Assembly (NCBI RefSeq): GCF_029945925.1
Contig: NZ_JAQSDN010000036.1
Span: 124,001 to 188,000, forward strand
Origin: Polaromonas sp.
Lineage (GTDB): Bacteria > Pseudomonadota > Gammaproteobacteria > Burkholderiales > Burkholderiaceae_C
Reading direction: 5' to 3'
Length of the DNA stretch: 64,000 nucleotides
Shown: in pieces, positions 53,267 to 62,481 of the stretch
Position numbering within the stretch: position 1 is the stretch's first letter
Layout: each line of letters starts with the position of its first letter
The notes under the pieces: model-generated
What the model saw: the letters and a program-made list of their open reading frames with translations, nothing else
What the model was told of the DNA's origin: nothing
Database searches by the model: none
Translations under genes and position numbers: made by a program

Positions 53267-54148
53267 ATGACGACGATTCACAGCATCGTGGCTGCCACCG
53301 ATTTTTCACCCGGCTCGGATGCAGCCGTCGAACGCGCTGTGCAAATCGCCCTGGCGCACGGCGCACCGCTGCGCTTGCTGCATGCGTTCGAGGTGAGCGC
53401 CTGGCACAGCCTGAAGGGCGTTTTCGACGCCAAGCGCCTGACCATGGACCCGCCTGCGGATGTGCGCATGCAGCAGCGCCTGACCGCCCTGGCGGCAGCG
53501 CTGGCCGAACGGACCGGGCTTCAGGTGGACGCCCGCTTCAACATCGGCGACCCGGACAGCGCGATCAAGGCTTATGTAGCGGCCCATGCGACCTCGCTCG
53601 TCGTGATTGCGTCACGTGCCGACCCCGCCGTGCCGGGCGTGGGCAGTACCACGTCAAAAGTCGTCCGCTCGCCGGCCTGTCCGGTGCTCGTCGTGCGTTT
53701 GACCCCGTCCCACCCCTACGGCAAGGTACTCACGGCCGTCGATTTGCGTGAAGTATCCATGCGTGCTGCGTTTACCGCCGTCGCCCTGTTCCCGGCATCG
53801 CAGCACCACCTGCTCATGGCGATGGACCCTGCGCTGGATCACGCCCTGCGGCTGGGCGACGTGACGAAGGAGCAGGCGCAGGTACTGCGGGAGTCCATGC
53901 ACACCGAAACGGTGCAGCAGATGGACCGGCTGGCACGGGAACTGAGCGGGGCTGCGCAGCATCCGGTGGCGGCCGAAGTGGTCAACGCCCTGCCGGCACG
54001 GGCCCTCATCGAACAGGCGCAAGTGCTTCCCGCAGACTGCGTGGCGGTGGGCCACCACGGCCAGGGTGCGCTTGAGGCGCTCTTCCTGGGCAGCACCGCC
54101 CAGCACGTGCTGCACCACACCTTGCGCGACGTGTTGGTGGTTCCCTAA
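53267..54148 (+). CDS. Tandem-domain universal stress protein
   Basis: The product has 293 residues from MTTIHSIVAATDFSPGSDAA with CAGGAGA upstream. Two Usp domains are present (about 1-147 and 150-293). The first lacks a clear GxxGx9GS/T ATP loop, having GVGSTTSKVVRSPACPVLVV; the second ends GHHGQGALEALFLGSTAQHV, closer to the consensus. Tandem Usps of this type are induced by oxygen limitation in other proteobacteria, in agreement with the consensus FNR box. Confidence 0.92.
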   Translation: MTTIHSIVAATDFSPGSDAAVERAVQIALAHGAPLRLLHAFEVSAWHSLKGVFDAKRLTMDPPADVRMQQRLTALAAALAERTGLQVDARFNIGDPDSAIKAYVAAHATSLVVIASRADPAVPGVGSTTSKVVRSPACPVLVVRLTPSHPYGKVLTAVDLREVSMRAAFTAVALFPASQHHLLMAMDPALDHALRLGDVTKEQAQVLRESMHTETVQQMDRLARELSGAAQHPVAAEVVNALPARALIEQAQVLPADCVAVGHHGQGALEALFLGSTAQHVLHHTLRDVLVVP

Positions 54149-54196
54149 GAACCTCTTCACGGCCTGCAAGGGGCCACTGGCACTGTCGCAGGCAGC

Positions 54197-55159
54197 TCAG
54201 CGCCCGGTCAGCAGGTCGGCATACCGCGCCAGATCCACATTGCCGCCGCTCACAATCACGCCGACCCGGGCGCCCTTGATCGCCGCCGCGTCGATGTAGG
54301 CGCCGGCAAAGGCCAGGCAGCCGGTGGGCTCCACCACCATCTTCATGCGTTCTGCAAAAAAGCGCATTGCCTCGACCAGCTGCGCATCACTGACGGTCAG
54401 GATGTCGTCCACATCGCGGCGGATGATGCCGAAGGTGTACTCGCCCAGGTGCTGGGTCTGCGCGCCGTCGGCGATGGTCTGGGGCACGGGAATGTGCACG
54501 ATGCGGCCGGCACGCAGCGACTGCTGCCCGTCGTTGCCGGCTTCGGGCTCGACCCCGTAAACCTTGCACTGCGGCGCCAGCGCGCGGGCGGCCAGTGCCG
54601 AGCCGCTGGTCAGCCCGCCGCCGCCGGTGCACACGTACAGGCGGTCCAGCGGGCCGGTTTCCTCGAACAGCTCTTTCGCCGCCGTGCCCTGGCCGGCGAT
54701 CACATCGGGGTGGTCGTAGGGCGGGATCAGCGTCATGCCGCGCTCCGCCGCCAGGCGCAGGGTCAATGCCTCGCGGTCTTCGGTGAAGCGGTCGTACAGC
54801 ACCACCTCGGCGCCGTAGCCGCGTGTGGCCGCCAGCTTGGCAGCCGGTGCGTCCTGCGGCATCACGATCAGCGCCGGCATGCCCAGCAGCCGCGCCGACA
54901 GCGCCACGGCCTGCGCATGGTTGCCCGAGGAAAACGCGATGGCGCCGGCCTTGCGCTGCGCGGCATCAAACTTCGACAGCGCATTGAAGGCACCGCGAAA
55001 CTTGAAGGCGCCCATGCGCTGGAAGTTCTCGCACTTGAAGAAAAACTGCGCGCCCCAGCGTGCATCGGCGGTGGCTGACCGCAGCACCGGTGTGTGATGC
55101 GCATGGCCTGCGATCCGCGCGGCGGCGGCAACAACATCGTCGTAGGTAGGGAGCTGCAT
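54197..55159 (-). CDS. PLP-dependent threonine dehydratase / hydroxyaspartate ammonia-lyase-like enzyme
   Basis: The product has 320 residues from MQLPTYDDVVAAAARIAGHA. The PLP lysine motif is KCENFQRMGAFKFRGAFNAL. SSGNHAQAVALSARLLG and CTGGGGLTSGSA follow. At 320 residues with no regulatory ACT domain it fits catabolic threonine dehydratases, serine racemases or threo-3-hydroxyaspartate ammonia-lyases. The substrate cannot be fixed from sequence. It is divergent from the permease gene; their starts are about 80 bases apart. Confidence 0.87.
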   Translation of the reverse strand: MQLPTYDDVVAAAARIAGHAHHTPVLRSATADARWGAQFFFKCENFQRMGAFKFRGAFNALSKFDAAQRKAGAIAFSSGNHAQAVALSARLLGMPALIVMPQDAPAAKLAATRGYGAEVVLYDRFTEDREALTLRLAAERGMTLIPPYDHPDVIAGQGTAAKELFEETGPLDRLYVCTGGGGLTSGSALAARALAPQCKVYGVEPEAGNDGQQSLRAGRIVHIPVPQTIADGAQTQHLGEYTFGIIRRDVDDILTVSDAQLVEAMRFFAERMKMVVEPTGCLAFAGAYIDAAAIKGARVGVIVSGGNVDLARYADLLTGR

Positions 55160-55238
55160 GGCGATTGGGCTTTCATTCAATGGCTGGAAAGACCATAGCT
55201 TAATCACCGTTGGCACACTGGGAGGCACAATCAGCCGC

Positions 55239-57926
55239 ATGCTCGCCCTTCTTTCCACCTTCTCCTGGCAGGAGCTGCTGCACCACAAGTGGCGCAACGC
55301 GGCGGCCGTGGTGGCCGTCATGCTCGGTGTGGCGCTGGCGTTTTCGGTGCAACTGATCAATGCCTCGGCCTTAGCCGAGTTTTCGCAGGCCGTGCGTTCG
55401 GTCAACGGCCAGCCCGACCTGGAGCTGCGCGCGGTGCGCGGCGGGTTTGACGAAGCGGTCTACGCGCGGGTCGCCAACCACCCGCAGGTGGCGCTGGCCA
55501 GCCCGGTGCTGGAGTTCAGCACCTACGCCGTCGCCATGAATGGGCAGCGGGTGGCCTTGCGCGTGGTCGGTGTCGATGCGCTGGTGGTCGCCGCGCTGGC
55601 ACCGGCCCTGATGCCCGTGCCCTCGGCCGGGGCCGAACGCCTGGCCCTGCTCGCCCCCGGCGCGGTTTTCCTCAACGCGGCAGGGCGGCAAAACCTGCCC
55701 GGCGAACGGCTGCAGTTGCAAAGCGGCCTGCAGTTGCTGGACGCCCGGGTGGCCGGCAGTATCAGCGCCAGCGGTGCGGCGCTGGCGGTGATGGACATAG
55801 GCGCGGCGCAGGAACTGTTTGGCCGGCTCGGCCAGCTCTCGCGCATCGACATCCGCCTGCAGCCTGGTGCCGACCGTGCCGCTTTCATCACCTCGCTGCA
55901 ACTGCCGGCCGGCATCACGGCCACCGAGCCGGGCGACGACGCGCAGCGCGTGAGCAACCTGTCGCGGGCCTACCGCGTCAACCTCACCGTGCTGGCGCTG
56001 GTGGCGCTGTTCACCGGCGCCTTCCTGGTGTTTTCGGTGCTGTCGCTGAGCGTGGCCAAACGCGCGCAGCAGTTTGCCCTGCTCGGCGTGCTGGGCCTGA
56101 CCGGCCGCGAACGCCTGCGCCTGGTGCTCTGGGAGTCGGCGCTGCTGGGCACGGTCGGCAGCGCCGCCGGCATTGCGCTGGGCACGGCGCTGGCCGCGCT
56201 GGCGCTGCGGGTGCTGGGCGGCGACCTGGGCGGCGGCTACTTTTCCGGTGTGGCCCCGGCCCTGCAGTGGAATGCGGGCGCGGCCGTGGTGTACGGCCTG
56301 CTCGGCGTGGCCGCGGCGCTGGTGGGCGGCTGGTGGCCGGCGCGCGCCGCGCAAAAGCTGCCGCCGGCGCAAACCCTCAAGGGCCTGGGCGCACCACCGG
56401 CCGGCGGCACGCCGTACCGGCTCAGCCTGCTGCTGATGGCCGCCGCCGGCCTGCTGGCCTTGACGCCGCCGGTCTTTGGCATTGCACTCGGCGCCTACCT
56501 GTCGGTCGGGTTGCTGCTGGTCGGCGGCATCAGCGCGCTGCCCTGGCTGATTGCCCTGCTGTACGACCGCATCGCCCCGCATGTGTCGCGCCGCCTGCTG
56601 CCGCTGCTGGCGGTGGAACGCGCGCGCCGTGTGCGCGGCAGTGCGGCAGTGGCCGTCAGCGGCGTGGTCGCCTCGTTGAGCCTGGCCGTGGCGCTGACGG
56701 TGATGGTGGCGAGTTTTCGCGACTCGGTCACCCACTGGCTGGACGTAGTGCTGCCGGCCGACCTGTATGTGCGCACGGCCAGCTCCACCGCCGCCAGCGA
56801 CACGGTGTTTTTCTCGCCGGCGTTTGTGCAGGCGCTCGCGCAGCTGCCGGGCGTGGCGCGCCTGGGCACGCTGCGCGTGAGCTCCCTGCTGCTGGACCCC
56901 AACCAGCCCGCGGTGGCGCTGATTGCGCGCGACCTGCAGGACCCCGCCGGCAGCCTGCCACTGGTGGGCAGCGCGCTGCCGGTGCCGGCCGGTCACGTGG
57001 CGATTTATGTGAGCGAGCCCATGGTCGACCTGTACGGCGCCCGCCCGGGTACCGTGTTCGCCCCGCTTTCACAGTCTTTTACGGCTCTGGCCCTTGATGG
57101 ACGGGCGCAAGCAGCTATGAATTCAGGAGCAAACGAAGCGACACCCAGGAAGGATCCGCGCAGCGAAGGGCCGCCCCGAGCAAGCGACGGCCCCCTGGTC
57201 GGGCATCCTTCGACAGGCTCAGGACGAACGGAAACACGGGGCGACAAGCGTGGGGGCGAACAGTTCTACGTGGCCGGTGTCTGGCGTGACTACGCGCGCC
57301 AGTTCGGCGCCATTGCCATGGACAGGCGCGACTTTGAAGCCCTCACCGGCGACCGGCGCGTGAACGACCTGGCCTTGTGGCGCGCGCCCGGCGCGGGCGA
57401 CGCGCAACTGCAGCAGGCCGTGCGCGCGCTGGCGCAGGCGCAGACGGGTTCGGGCGAGCTGATCGAGTTTGCGTCCAGCGGCCAGATCCGCGCCACTTCG
57501 CTGCGCATTTTCGACCGCAGCTTCGCCGTGACTTACTGGCTGCAGGCCGTGGCCATTGCGATCGGCCTGTTCGGCGTGGCGGCCAGCTTCAGCGCGCAGG
57601 TGCTGGCGCGGCGCAAGGAGTTTGGCCTGCTGGCCCACCTGGGGCTGACGCGCCGGCAGATTCTCACGCTGGTGGCCGGTGAAGGCGCCGCCTGGACACT
57701 GGCTGGCGCGCTGGCCGGGCTGGGCCTGGGCCTGGCCGTGTCGCTGGTGCTGGTGCATGTGGTCAACCCGCAAAGCTTTCACTGGACCATGGACCTGGCC
57801 CTGCCCTGGGCGCGGCTCTTGGGCCTGTGCGCGGCGGTCATCCTGGCTGGCACCGTCACCGCCTGGCTGGCCGGGCGCGCAGCGGCGGGCAAGGATGCTG
57901 TGTTGGCCGTCAAGGAAGACTGGTAG
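55239..57926 (+). CDS. Large FtsX/MacB-like ABC permease with repeat-derived insert
   Basis: The product has 895 residues from MLALLSTFSWQELLHHKWRN. It has an N-terminal helix, a MacB periplasmic domain, and two FtsX blocks (about 250-380 and 790-890; AKRAQQFALLGVLGLTGRER and RRKEFGLLAHLGLTRRQI). It resembles AttF/AttG-type permeases that work with LolD-like ATPases and AttH lipocalin proteins. Residues about 614-674 are translated from an R1 repeat, a GGGCCG/CGGCCC hairpin segment and an R2 half-element. This insert lies in the second periplasmic domain, just before EQFYVAGVWRDYARQFG. Confidence 0.9.
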   Translation: MLALLSTFSWQELLHHKWRNAAAVVAVMLGVALAFSVQLINASALAEFSQAVRSVNGQPDLELRAVRGGFDEAVYARVANHPQVALASPVLEFSTYAVAMNGQRVALRVVGVDALVVAALAPALMPVPSAGAERLALLAPGAVFLNAAGRQNLPGERLQLQSGLQLLDARVAGSISASGAALAVMDIGAAQELFGRLGQLSRIDIRLQPGADRAAFITSLQLPAGITATEPGDDAQRVSNLSRAYRVNLTVLALVALFTGAFLVFSVLSLSVAKRAQQFALLGVLGLTGRERLRLVLWESALLGTVGSAAGIALGTALAALALRVLGGDLGGGYFSGVAPALQWNAGAAVVYGLLGVAAALVGGWWPARAAQKLPPAQTLKGLGAPPAGGTPYRLSLLLMAAAGLLALTPPVFGIALGAYLSVGLLLVGGISALPWLIALLYDRIAPHVSRRLLPLLAVERARRVRGSAAVAVSGVVASLSLAVALTVMVASFRDSVTHWLDVVLPADLYVRTASSTAASDTVFFSPAFVQALAQLPGVARLGTLRVSSLLLDPNQPAVALIARDLQDPAGSLPLVGSALPVPAGHVAIYVSEPMVDLYGARPGTVFAPLSQSFTALALDGRAQAAMNSGANEATPRKDPRSEGPPRASDGPLVGHPSTGSGRTETRGDKRGGEQFYVAGVWRDYARQFGAIAMDRRDFEALTGDRRVNDLALWRAPGAGDAQLQQAVRALAQAQTGSGELIEFASSGQIRATSLRIFDRSFAVTYWLQAVAIAIGLFGVAASFSAQVLARRKEFGLLAHLGLTRRQILTLVAGEGAAWTLAGALAGLGLGLAVSLVLVHVVNPQSFHWTMDLALPWARLLGLCAAVILAGTVTAWLAGRAAAGKDAVLAVKEDW
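57078..57131 (-). repeat. Dispersed repeat R1 (copy h) inside the FtsX-like permease gene
   Basis: The plus strand reads CTGGCCCTTGATGGACGGGC, then GCAAGCAGCTATGAATT, the reverse complement of the R1 pattern, in frame with the permease. Confidence 0.8.
57205..57233 (+). repeat. Half R2 repeat inside the FtsX-like permease gene
   Basis: ATCCTTCGACAGGCTCAGGA, then CGAACGG, is the right arm of R2, read in frame as HPSTGSGRTE, the same peptide type as in MutL. Confidence 0.8.
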
Positions 57927-58092
57927 GCCGGTTCGCCAGCTTTGCGGCCGGCTGTTTGCTGCCGGCTATGCAGCGGCAGTGGGCGATGCGCGCTTTCTTT
58001 TGCTTACCAACATGACGCTTTGAAGGCGGCATTGTCATCACAACGCCGCATGATCGGCCTACGATGAACACATCACTCAACAAGGCATCACC

Positions 58093-58299
58093 ATGGCGCC
58101 CGCTCAATACCGCATTGAAAGCAGGAACACGCTAAGAGGCAGCCTGCTCCCGCCCAACACCCTCCGGCAACTCTACGCAGACCGCTCACTGGCCGTGGCC
58201 GTCGCGGTCAAAAGCCTGGCCGACCCGACCTGCCAGGAGATCCGTGTGGTGCACGTCGCCAGCGGCGAAATTGTTTTCCAGACGGCGCCGAGGCACTGA
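58093..58299 (+). CDS. Hypothetical 68-residue protein
   Basis: AAGGCATCACC precedes the ATG. The protein (MAPAQYRIESRNTLRGSLLP, then RSLAVAVAVKSLADPTCQEI) is soluble with one cysteine. No family was recognised. GC-rich codon use resembles the neighbours, which favours a real gene. It is convergent with the LysR gene and ends 6 bases from it. Confidence 0.5.
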   Translation: MAPAQYRIESRNTLRGSLLPPNTLRQLYADRSLAVAVAVKSLADPTCQEIRVVHVASGEIVFQTAPRH

Positions 58300-58305
58300 C
58301 CCCCG

Positions 58306-59193
58306 TCAAGCCTGGCGGAACTGCGCCAGCGTCAGCAGCAGGTTGCGGGTGGCGCCGTCCACCGCTTCCAGCGGCCTGTGTGCCACCGCGGTGTGGCGCG
58401 TCAAGGCGGGCTTGAGCGGAACCACCTGCACCCCTTGGTGCAACTGCTCACCAGCATGTTCCAGCGGCAGCATCGCCGCGCCGTAACCCGCGGCCACCAG
58501 GCTTTTCATGGCCTCGTTGTAGTTGAGCTCGATGCGGGTGCGCGGGCTCAGGCCCGCGTCGGCAAACCACTCCATGGTCAGGCGGTACATCTGCGTGGTC
58601 GAGTCGTTGAAGATCAGCGGCCGCGCGGCCAGCCATTGCGGCGTGATGCGTTTGGGCACGGTCCATGCCCGGGGCACAAAGGCCATCATCGGGTCGCTGC
58701 GCCAATGCGTCATGACAATGCCGGGCCGGTCCGCCTGCGGCAGGGCCACCAGCCCCACATCCAGCGTGCCCTGGCTGAGCCGCTCCATGGACTGCGTCGA
58801 GCCCAGGATGCTGACCTCGACATCAATGTCCGGGTGGGCGCGTTCCATGGCCTTGAGCACCTCGGGCAGCAGGTAGACCAGCACGCCGGTCGAGCTGCCC
58901 AGCCGCACGCGGCCGGTGCGGCCCTCGACATGGCGCTGCACGGCGTCCACCGCGTCGTCGGCATCGCGCAGCAGGCGCCTGGCGCGCTCAACCAGCACCA
59001 CGCCGGCCGCGGTGGGCTCCACCTTTCTGCCGCCGCGCAGCACCAGCGTTGCCCCGAGCCGGCTTTCCAGCTCGCTGATGTGCAGGCTCACGGTGGGCTG
59101 GGCCAGGTGCAGCGCGCGCGCGGCCGCCGAAAAGGTGCCGAGGTCGGTGATGGCCACCAGGGTGCGGAGTTGGTCAAGATTCAGTTCGCGCAT
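58306..59193 (-). CDS. LysR-family transcriptional regulator
   Basis: The product has 295 residues. The winged HTH is MRELNLDQLRTLVAITDLGT, then FSAAARALHLAQPTVSLHIS. An effector domain with GLVALPQADRPGIV follows. It is divergent from the DUF1127 gene, with about 90 bases between starts. The regulated genes are not evident; no adjacent catabolic operon is present. Confidence 0.92.
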   Translation of the reverse strand: MRELNLDQLRTLVAITDLGTFSAAARALHLAQPTVSLHISELESRLGATLVLRGGRKVEPTAAGVVLVERARRLLRDADDAVDAVQRHVEGRTGRVRLGSSTGVLVYLLPEVLKAMERAHPDIDVEVSILGSTQSMERLSQGTLDVGLVALPQADRPGIVMTHWRSDPMMAFVPRAWTVPKRITPQWLAARPLIFNDSTTQMYRLTMEWFADAGLSPRTRIELNYNEAMKSLVAAGYGAAMLPLEHAGEQLHQGVQVVPLKPALTRHTAVAHRPLEAVDGATRNLLLTLAQFRQA

Positions 59194-59285
59194 CAGAAAT
59201 CCTGATAGTTTTGATCAGAAAACTCAACTTCCACAATACCACGATCCACCGCACCATCGGGGACTTCCATCTCAGGAGTACCGCC

Positions 59286-59513
59286 ATGCTGCACAAGACC
59301 CTCGTCCTCCCCTTCGCCGCCTTGGCGCGCGGACTTGCACGACGGCTGCAGCCCAGGCCAGGCGGGCCGGTGCAGGACAAGGGGTTGCGGCAAAGCCGTG
59401 CCGAGCTGGAGCAGATGAGTACGCGGGAGCTGAACGACCTGGGCATAAGCCGTGGCGACATTCCCGCCCTGCTCGACGACCCGGCGGGCTGGCGCAGGGA
59501 CAGGCATTGTTAA
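59286..59513 (+). CDS. DUF1127 small protein
   Basis: The product has 75 residues with AGGAG 7 bases upstream of the ATG. The C-terminal half (ELEQMSTRELNDLGISRGDI) is the DUF1127/YjiS motif rich in Arg and Leu. In other bacteria DUF1127 proteins bind RNA or affect phosphate and C/N metabolism. It lies next to a divergent LysR gene. Confidence 0.85.
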   Translation: MLHKTLVLPFAALARGLARRLQPRPGGPVQDKGLRQSRAELEQMSTRELNDLGISRGDIPALLDDPAGWRRDRHC

Positions 59514-59590
59514 TGGCTTTGATGTCCTCGTGATTCAGGACACCCCGCCCTTCCGGCCGATGGTGATGTTTTCGCGACTCACGACACCCC

Positions 59591-59664
59591 ACCCGTTCGG
59601 GCTGAGCCTGTCGAGGCCTGTCCTGAGCTTGACGAAGGGCCCTTCGACAAGCTCAGGGCGAACG
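59591..59664 (+). repeat. Dispersed repeat R2 (copy f)
   Basis: CCGTTCGGGCTGAGCCTGTC, then CTGTCCTGAGCTTGACGAAG, GGCCCTTCGACAAGCTCAGG and GCGAACG. It lies between the DUF1127 and convergent UspA genes. Confidence 0.9.
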
Positions 59665-59687
59665 CGAGCAAGGGGCCAGGCGGCCGG

Positions 59688-60125
59688 TCAGTGGGTGATG
59701 GCCACCAGCACGCTGCAGGGCGCGTGTTCGATCAGCGACTTGGACACCGAACCGCGCCACCAGCGCGCCGCCCAGCCATCCAGATGTTTGTGACCCACGA
59801 CGATCAAATCGGCGTTGATCTTTTTCGCGTACTTGGTGATTTCGTCGACGGTTTCACCAACCACCACCTCCCCTTTGGCCTGGTGGCCCGCGCCGGCGAG
59901 CTGGCGCAAGCCCTCGTCCAGAATGCCTGTGTATTTTTCCTTCTCGTGTTCGGCCAAACTTCTGTCGTACACGCCGCCTTCCACACCGATCAGGTCCATG
60001 TAAAGCGGCGTCACGGCAATCAGGGTCAGCGAGGCCTGGCTCCACTGCGCAATCTCCTGGCAGTCCAGCAGCGCCTTCTGCCCCGCCTTGGAGCCGTCAT
60101 ACGCCAACAAAATTTGCTTGTACAT
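59688..60125 (-). CDS. Universal stress protein (single domain)
   Basis: The product has 145 residues. It starts MYKQILLAYDGSKAGQKALL and ends with DLIVVGHKHLDGWAARWWRG, then SVSKSLIEHAPCSVLVA. The ATP-loop pattern GxxGx9GS is degraded here (GHKHLDGWAARWWRGS), so nucleotide binding is doubtful. Unlike the tandem UspA at 53 kb, no FNR box was found upstream. Confidence 0.92.
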   Translation of the reverse strand: MYKQILLAYDGSKAGQKALLDCQEIAQWSQASLTLIAVTPLYMDLIGVEGGVYDRSLAEHEKEKYTGILDEGLRQLAGAGHQAKGEVVVGETVDEITKYAKKINADLIVVGHKHLDGWAARWWRGSVSKSLIEHAPCSVLVAITH

Positions 60126-60252
60126 GGGTGCATCTCCTGCAGAGAGTCAAAGGGAAAGGTTTCATCAACGCTTCAAGGATAGACCTTACACCCGGCCCTC
60201 GCAACCCGGTGTTGTCCCGCACACCGGCCGTGCTTGCTGCGAAAATGATTCG

Positions 60253-61347
60253 ATGCGCCGTCCCGCCACACCCGCCCCTCTTTCGCACAGCCCGGTGCGC
60301 CGCCGCCTGTTGCAGGCACTGGCTGCAGGCATGGCGGCCGGCGCCCGCCCGGCCTTCGCACTGCCCGCCAGGGTGCTGCAGTTTCCGCGCGACTTTGGTG
60401 CACACCCCGACTTTCGCACCGAGTGGTGGTACATCACCGGCGCCGTCAGTACCGGCACGCCTATCTTCGGCTTCCAGTTGACCTTTTTCCGCTCGCGCGT
60501 GGACGGCACGCAGGCCATGGCCTCGAAGTTTGCCGCCAGGCAACTGATTTTTGCGCACGCCGCCATCACCGATGTCCAGGGCAAGAAACTCTGGCACGAC
60601 CAGCGCATTGCGCGCGAAGGTTTCGACATCGCCAGCGCCGACACCCAGGGCATGGCCCTCAAGCTGCGCGACTGGACGCTGAACAGCGATGGCAAGACCC
60701 ACACCGCAAAACTCCCAGCCACCGACTTCAGCCTGGACCTGCAGTTCACCGAAACCCAGCCGCTGCTGCTGCAGGGCAACCAGGGCCTGTCGCGCAAGGG
60801 CCCGGAAGCGAAGCAAGCCAGTTACTACTACAGCCTGCCGCAACTGGCGACGCGCGGCGCACTGACCGTCAAAGGCCAGAAGTTCGAGGTCACGGGCAAG
60901 GCCTGGCTGGACCATGAATGGAGCGAAGAGATCCTGCACCCCGATGCCACCGGCTGGGACTGGATAGGCATGAACCTGGACGACGGCAGCGCCCTCACCG
61001 CTTTCCGTTTGCGTGACAAACAGGGCCAGGCGCTTTGGGACGGCGGCTCGTTTCGCTCCGCCAGTGGTGCACTCCACATCTTCAGCCGCGGCGAGGTGAT
61101 CTTCCAGCCGCTGCGCCGCTGGAAAAGCCCGTTGAGCCAGGCCAGCTACCCGGTCGAATGGCTGGTGCGCACGCCGGCCGACGTCTACACCGTGCGTGCC
61201 GTCATCGACAACCAGGAGCTCGACAGCCGCCAATCCACCGGCGCGATCTACTGGGAAGGCCTGAGCGAGCTGATAGACAGCAACGGCAAGATCGTCGGGC
61301 GCGGCTACCTGGAGATGACGGGTTACGCTTCGCCGCTGCGGCTGTAA
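60253..61347 (+). CDS. AttH/CrtC-like lipocalin-domain protein (exported)
   Basis: The product has 364 residues from MRRPATPAPLSHSPVRRRLL; a Tat-like or long Sec signal precedes ALPARVLQFPRDFGAHPDFR. TEWWYITGAVSTGTPIFGFQ and WLDHEWSEEI ... GWDWIGMNLDDGSALTAFRL are the conserved blocks of the AttH/carotenoid hydratase-like family. AttH genes normally directly follow an ABC ATPase-FtsX permease pair. Here those partners are the probable ATPase at 43.4 kb and permease at 55.2 kb. Confidence 0.9.
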   Translation: MRRPATPAPLSHSPVRRRLLQALAAGMAAGARPAFALPARVLQFPRDFGAHPDFRTEWWYITGAVSTGTPIFGFQLTFFRSRVDGTQAMASKFAARQLIFAHAAITDVQGKKLWHDQRIAREGFDIASADTQGMALKLRDWTLNSDGKTHTAKLPATDFSLDLQFTETQPLLLQGNQGLSRKGPEAKQASYYYSLPQLATRGALTVKGQKFEVTGKAWLDHEWSEEILHPDATGWDWIGMNLDDGSALTAFRLRDKQGQALWDGGSFRSASGALHIFSRGEVIFQPLRRWKSPLSQASYPVEWLVRTPADVYTVRAVIDNQELDSRQSTGAIYWEGLSELIDSNGKIVGRGYLEMTGYASPLRL

Positions 61348-61564
61348 CGCGCATCGCCCTGCCTCAAATCTGCCCCCACGTGCCGAGCTCGATCACGCAG
61401 TTGTCGGCGGGCAGAAGATGTCGGCAACGCTACCCTTTCTCAAGCGACGGCGGAGCGACGTGGGAAACAAATTGGGTGATGACGTTCACGCGTGCGGACT
61501 GATCGCCTGCAAAGCGTCACGGGTGCGCGTGGCCTGCTGACGGATTGTCTTCAGGGCCACCACC
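61348..61564. other. Gap between the AttH-like and esterase genes
   Basis: This 217-base stretch has no supported gene or clear hairpin. The minus strand has short open frames without recognisable similarity. Confidence 0.3.
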
Positions 61565-62464
61565 ATGCATGTCCTTCTCAAGAAACTTTCAACGCTGGCG
61601 GCCCTCGCCCTCTGCGCGCTGACGCCCACCGCGGGTGCGGCAGAGCTCAAGGACTTTCTCGCCCTGCCCAAACCTGCGCCTACACACGAAATCAGCTACG
61701 GCGCCGCGCAAAGCCAGGGCATTGATGTTTTCCTGCCGGCGGGCAAAGGCCCGCACCCGGTGGCCATCCTGATTCACGGCGGCTACTGGTCGGACTTTCC
61801 GGGGGCCGGGCGTGAACAGATGCGGCCGCTGGCGTCCGACTGGGCGCGGCGCGGCATCGCAGTGTGGAGCATTGGTTACCGACGCGCCAACGAGGCCGGC
61901 GGCGGCTACCCCCACTTGTACCGCGCCGTGGCGACCGCGGTGGACCGGCTGCGCAGCGAAGCGGCCAGGCTCGGGATCGACTCAACGCGCAGCGTGCTGT
62001 CCGGCGATTCGGCCGGCGGGCATCTGGCGCTGTGGGCGGCCTCGCGCACACGCTTGCCGGTCTGCAGCCCATTGCACCAAGGCGGCGAGCCGCTGCCGGT
62101 GCGTGGCATGGTGAGCATCGCCGGTGTGGGCGACCTGGCCGCGTTTGCCCCGCGCCTGCCCGGCAGTTGCGGGCGCGGCATCCTGGAGCGCCTGAGCGGC
62201 GGGGGCAGCGACGCTTATGCCGATGTGTCACCGGCGCGGCTGGGCCTGCCCGAGATGGTCAGATCCGTGGTGATGGTCAGCGCGGCCAACGACCAGATCG
62301 TGCCGCCGCTTGCCGCGCGCCAGTACCGCAACGCGCTGGCCGCAGACGCCGCGAGCCGCGTGCGCCTGCGCGATGTGGCGGCTGCCGGTCACTTCGACCT
62401 GGTGACCCCGGGCACACCGGCTTTCGAGGCGGTGTTCGAGGAAGTGCAGCGATTGCTGCAGTAA
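61565..62464 (+). CDS. Secreted alpha/beta hydrolase (BD-FAE/HSL type)
   Basis: The product has 299 residues with signal peptide MHVLLKKLSTLAALALCALT. The oxyanion motif ILIHGGYWSDFP, nucleophile GDSAGGHLALW (Ser near residue 145), then Asp and His (AAGHFDL) make a complete triad. HGGYW is shared with kynurenine formamidase-like and feruloyl-esterase-like enzymes. The export signal argues for an extracytoplasmic esterase. Confidence 0.88.
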   Translation: MHVLLKKLSTLAALALCALTPTAGAAELKDFLALPKPAPTHEISYGAAQSQGIDVFLPAGKGPHPVAILIHGGYWSDFPGAGREQMRPLASDWARRGIAVWSIGYRRANEAGGGYPHLYRAVATAVDRLRSEAARLGIDSTRSVLSGDSAGGHLALWAASRTRLPVCSPLHQGGEPLPVRGMVSIAGVGDLAAFAPRLPGSCGRGILERLSGGGSDAYADVSPARLGLPEMVRSVVMVSAANDQIVPPLAARQYRNALAADAASRVRLRDVAAAGHFDLVTPGTPAFEAVFEEVQRLLQ

Positions 62465-62481
62465 GCGCCTTCCCAAACAAA

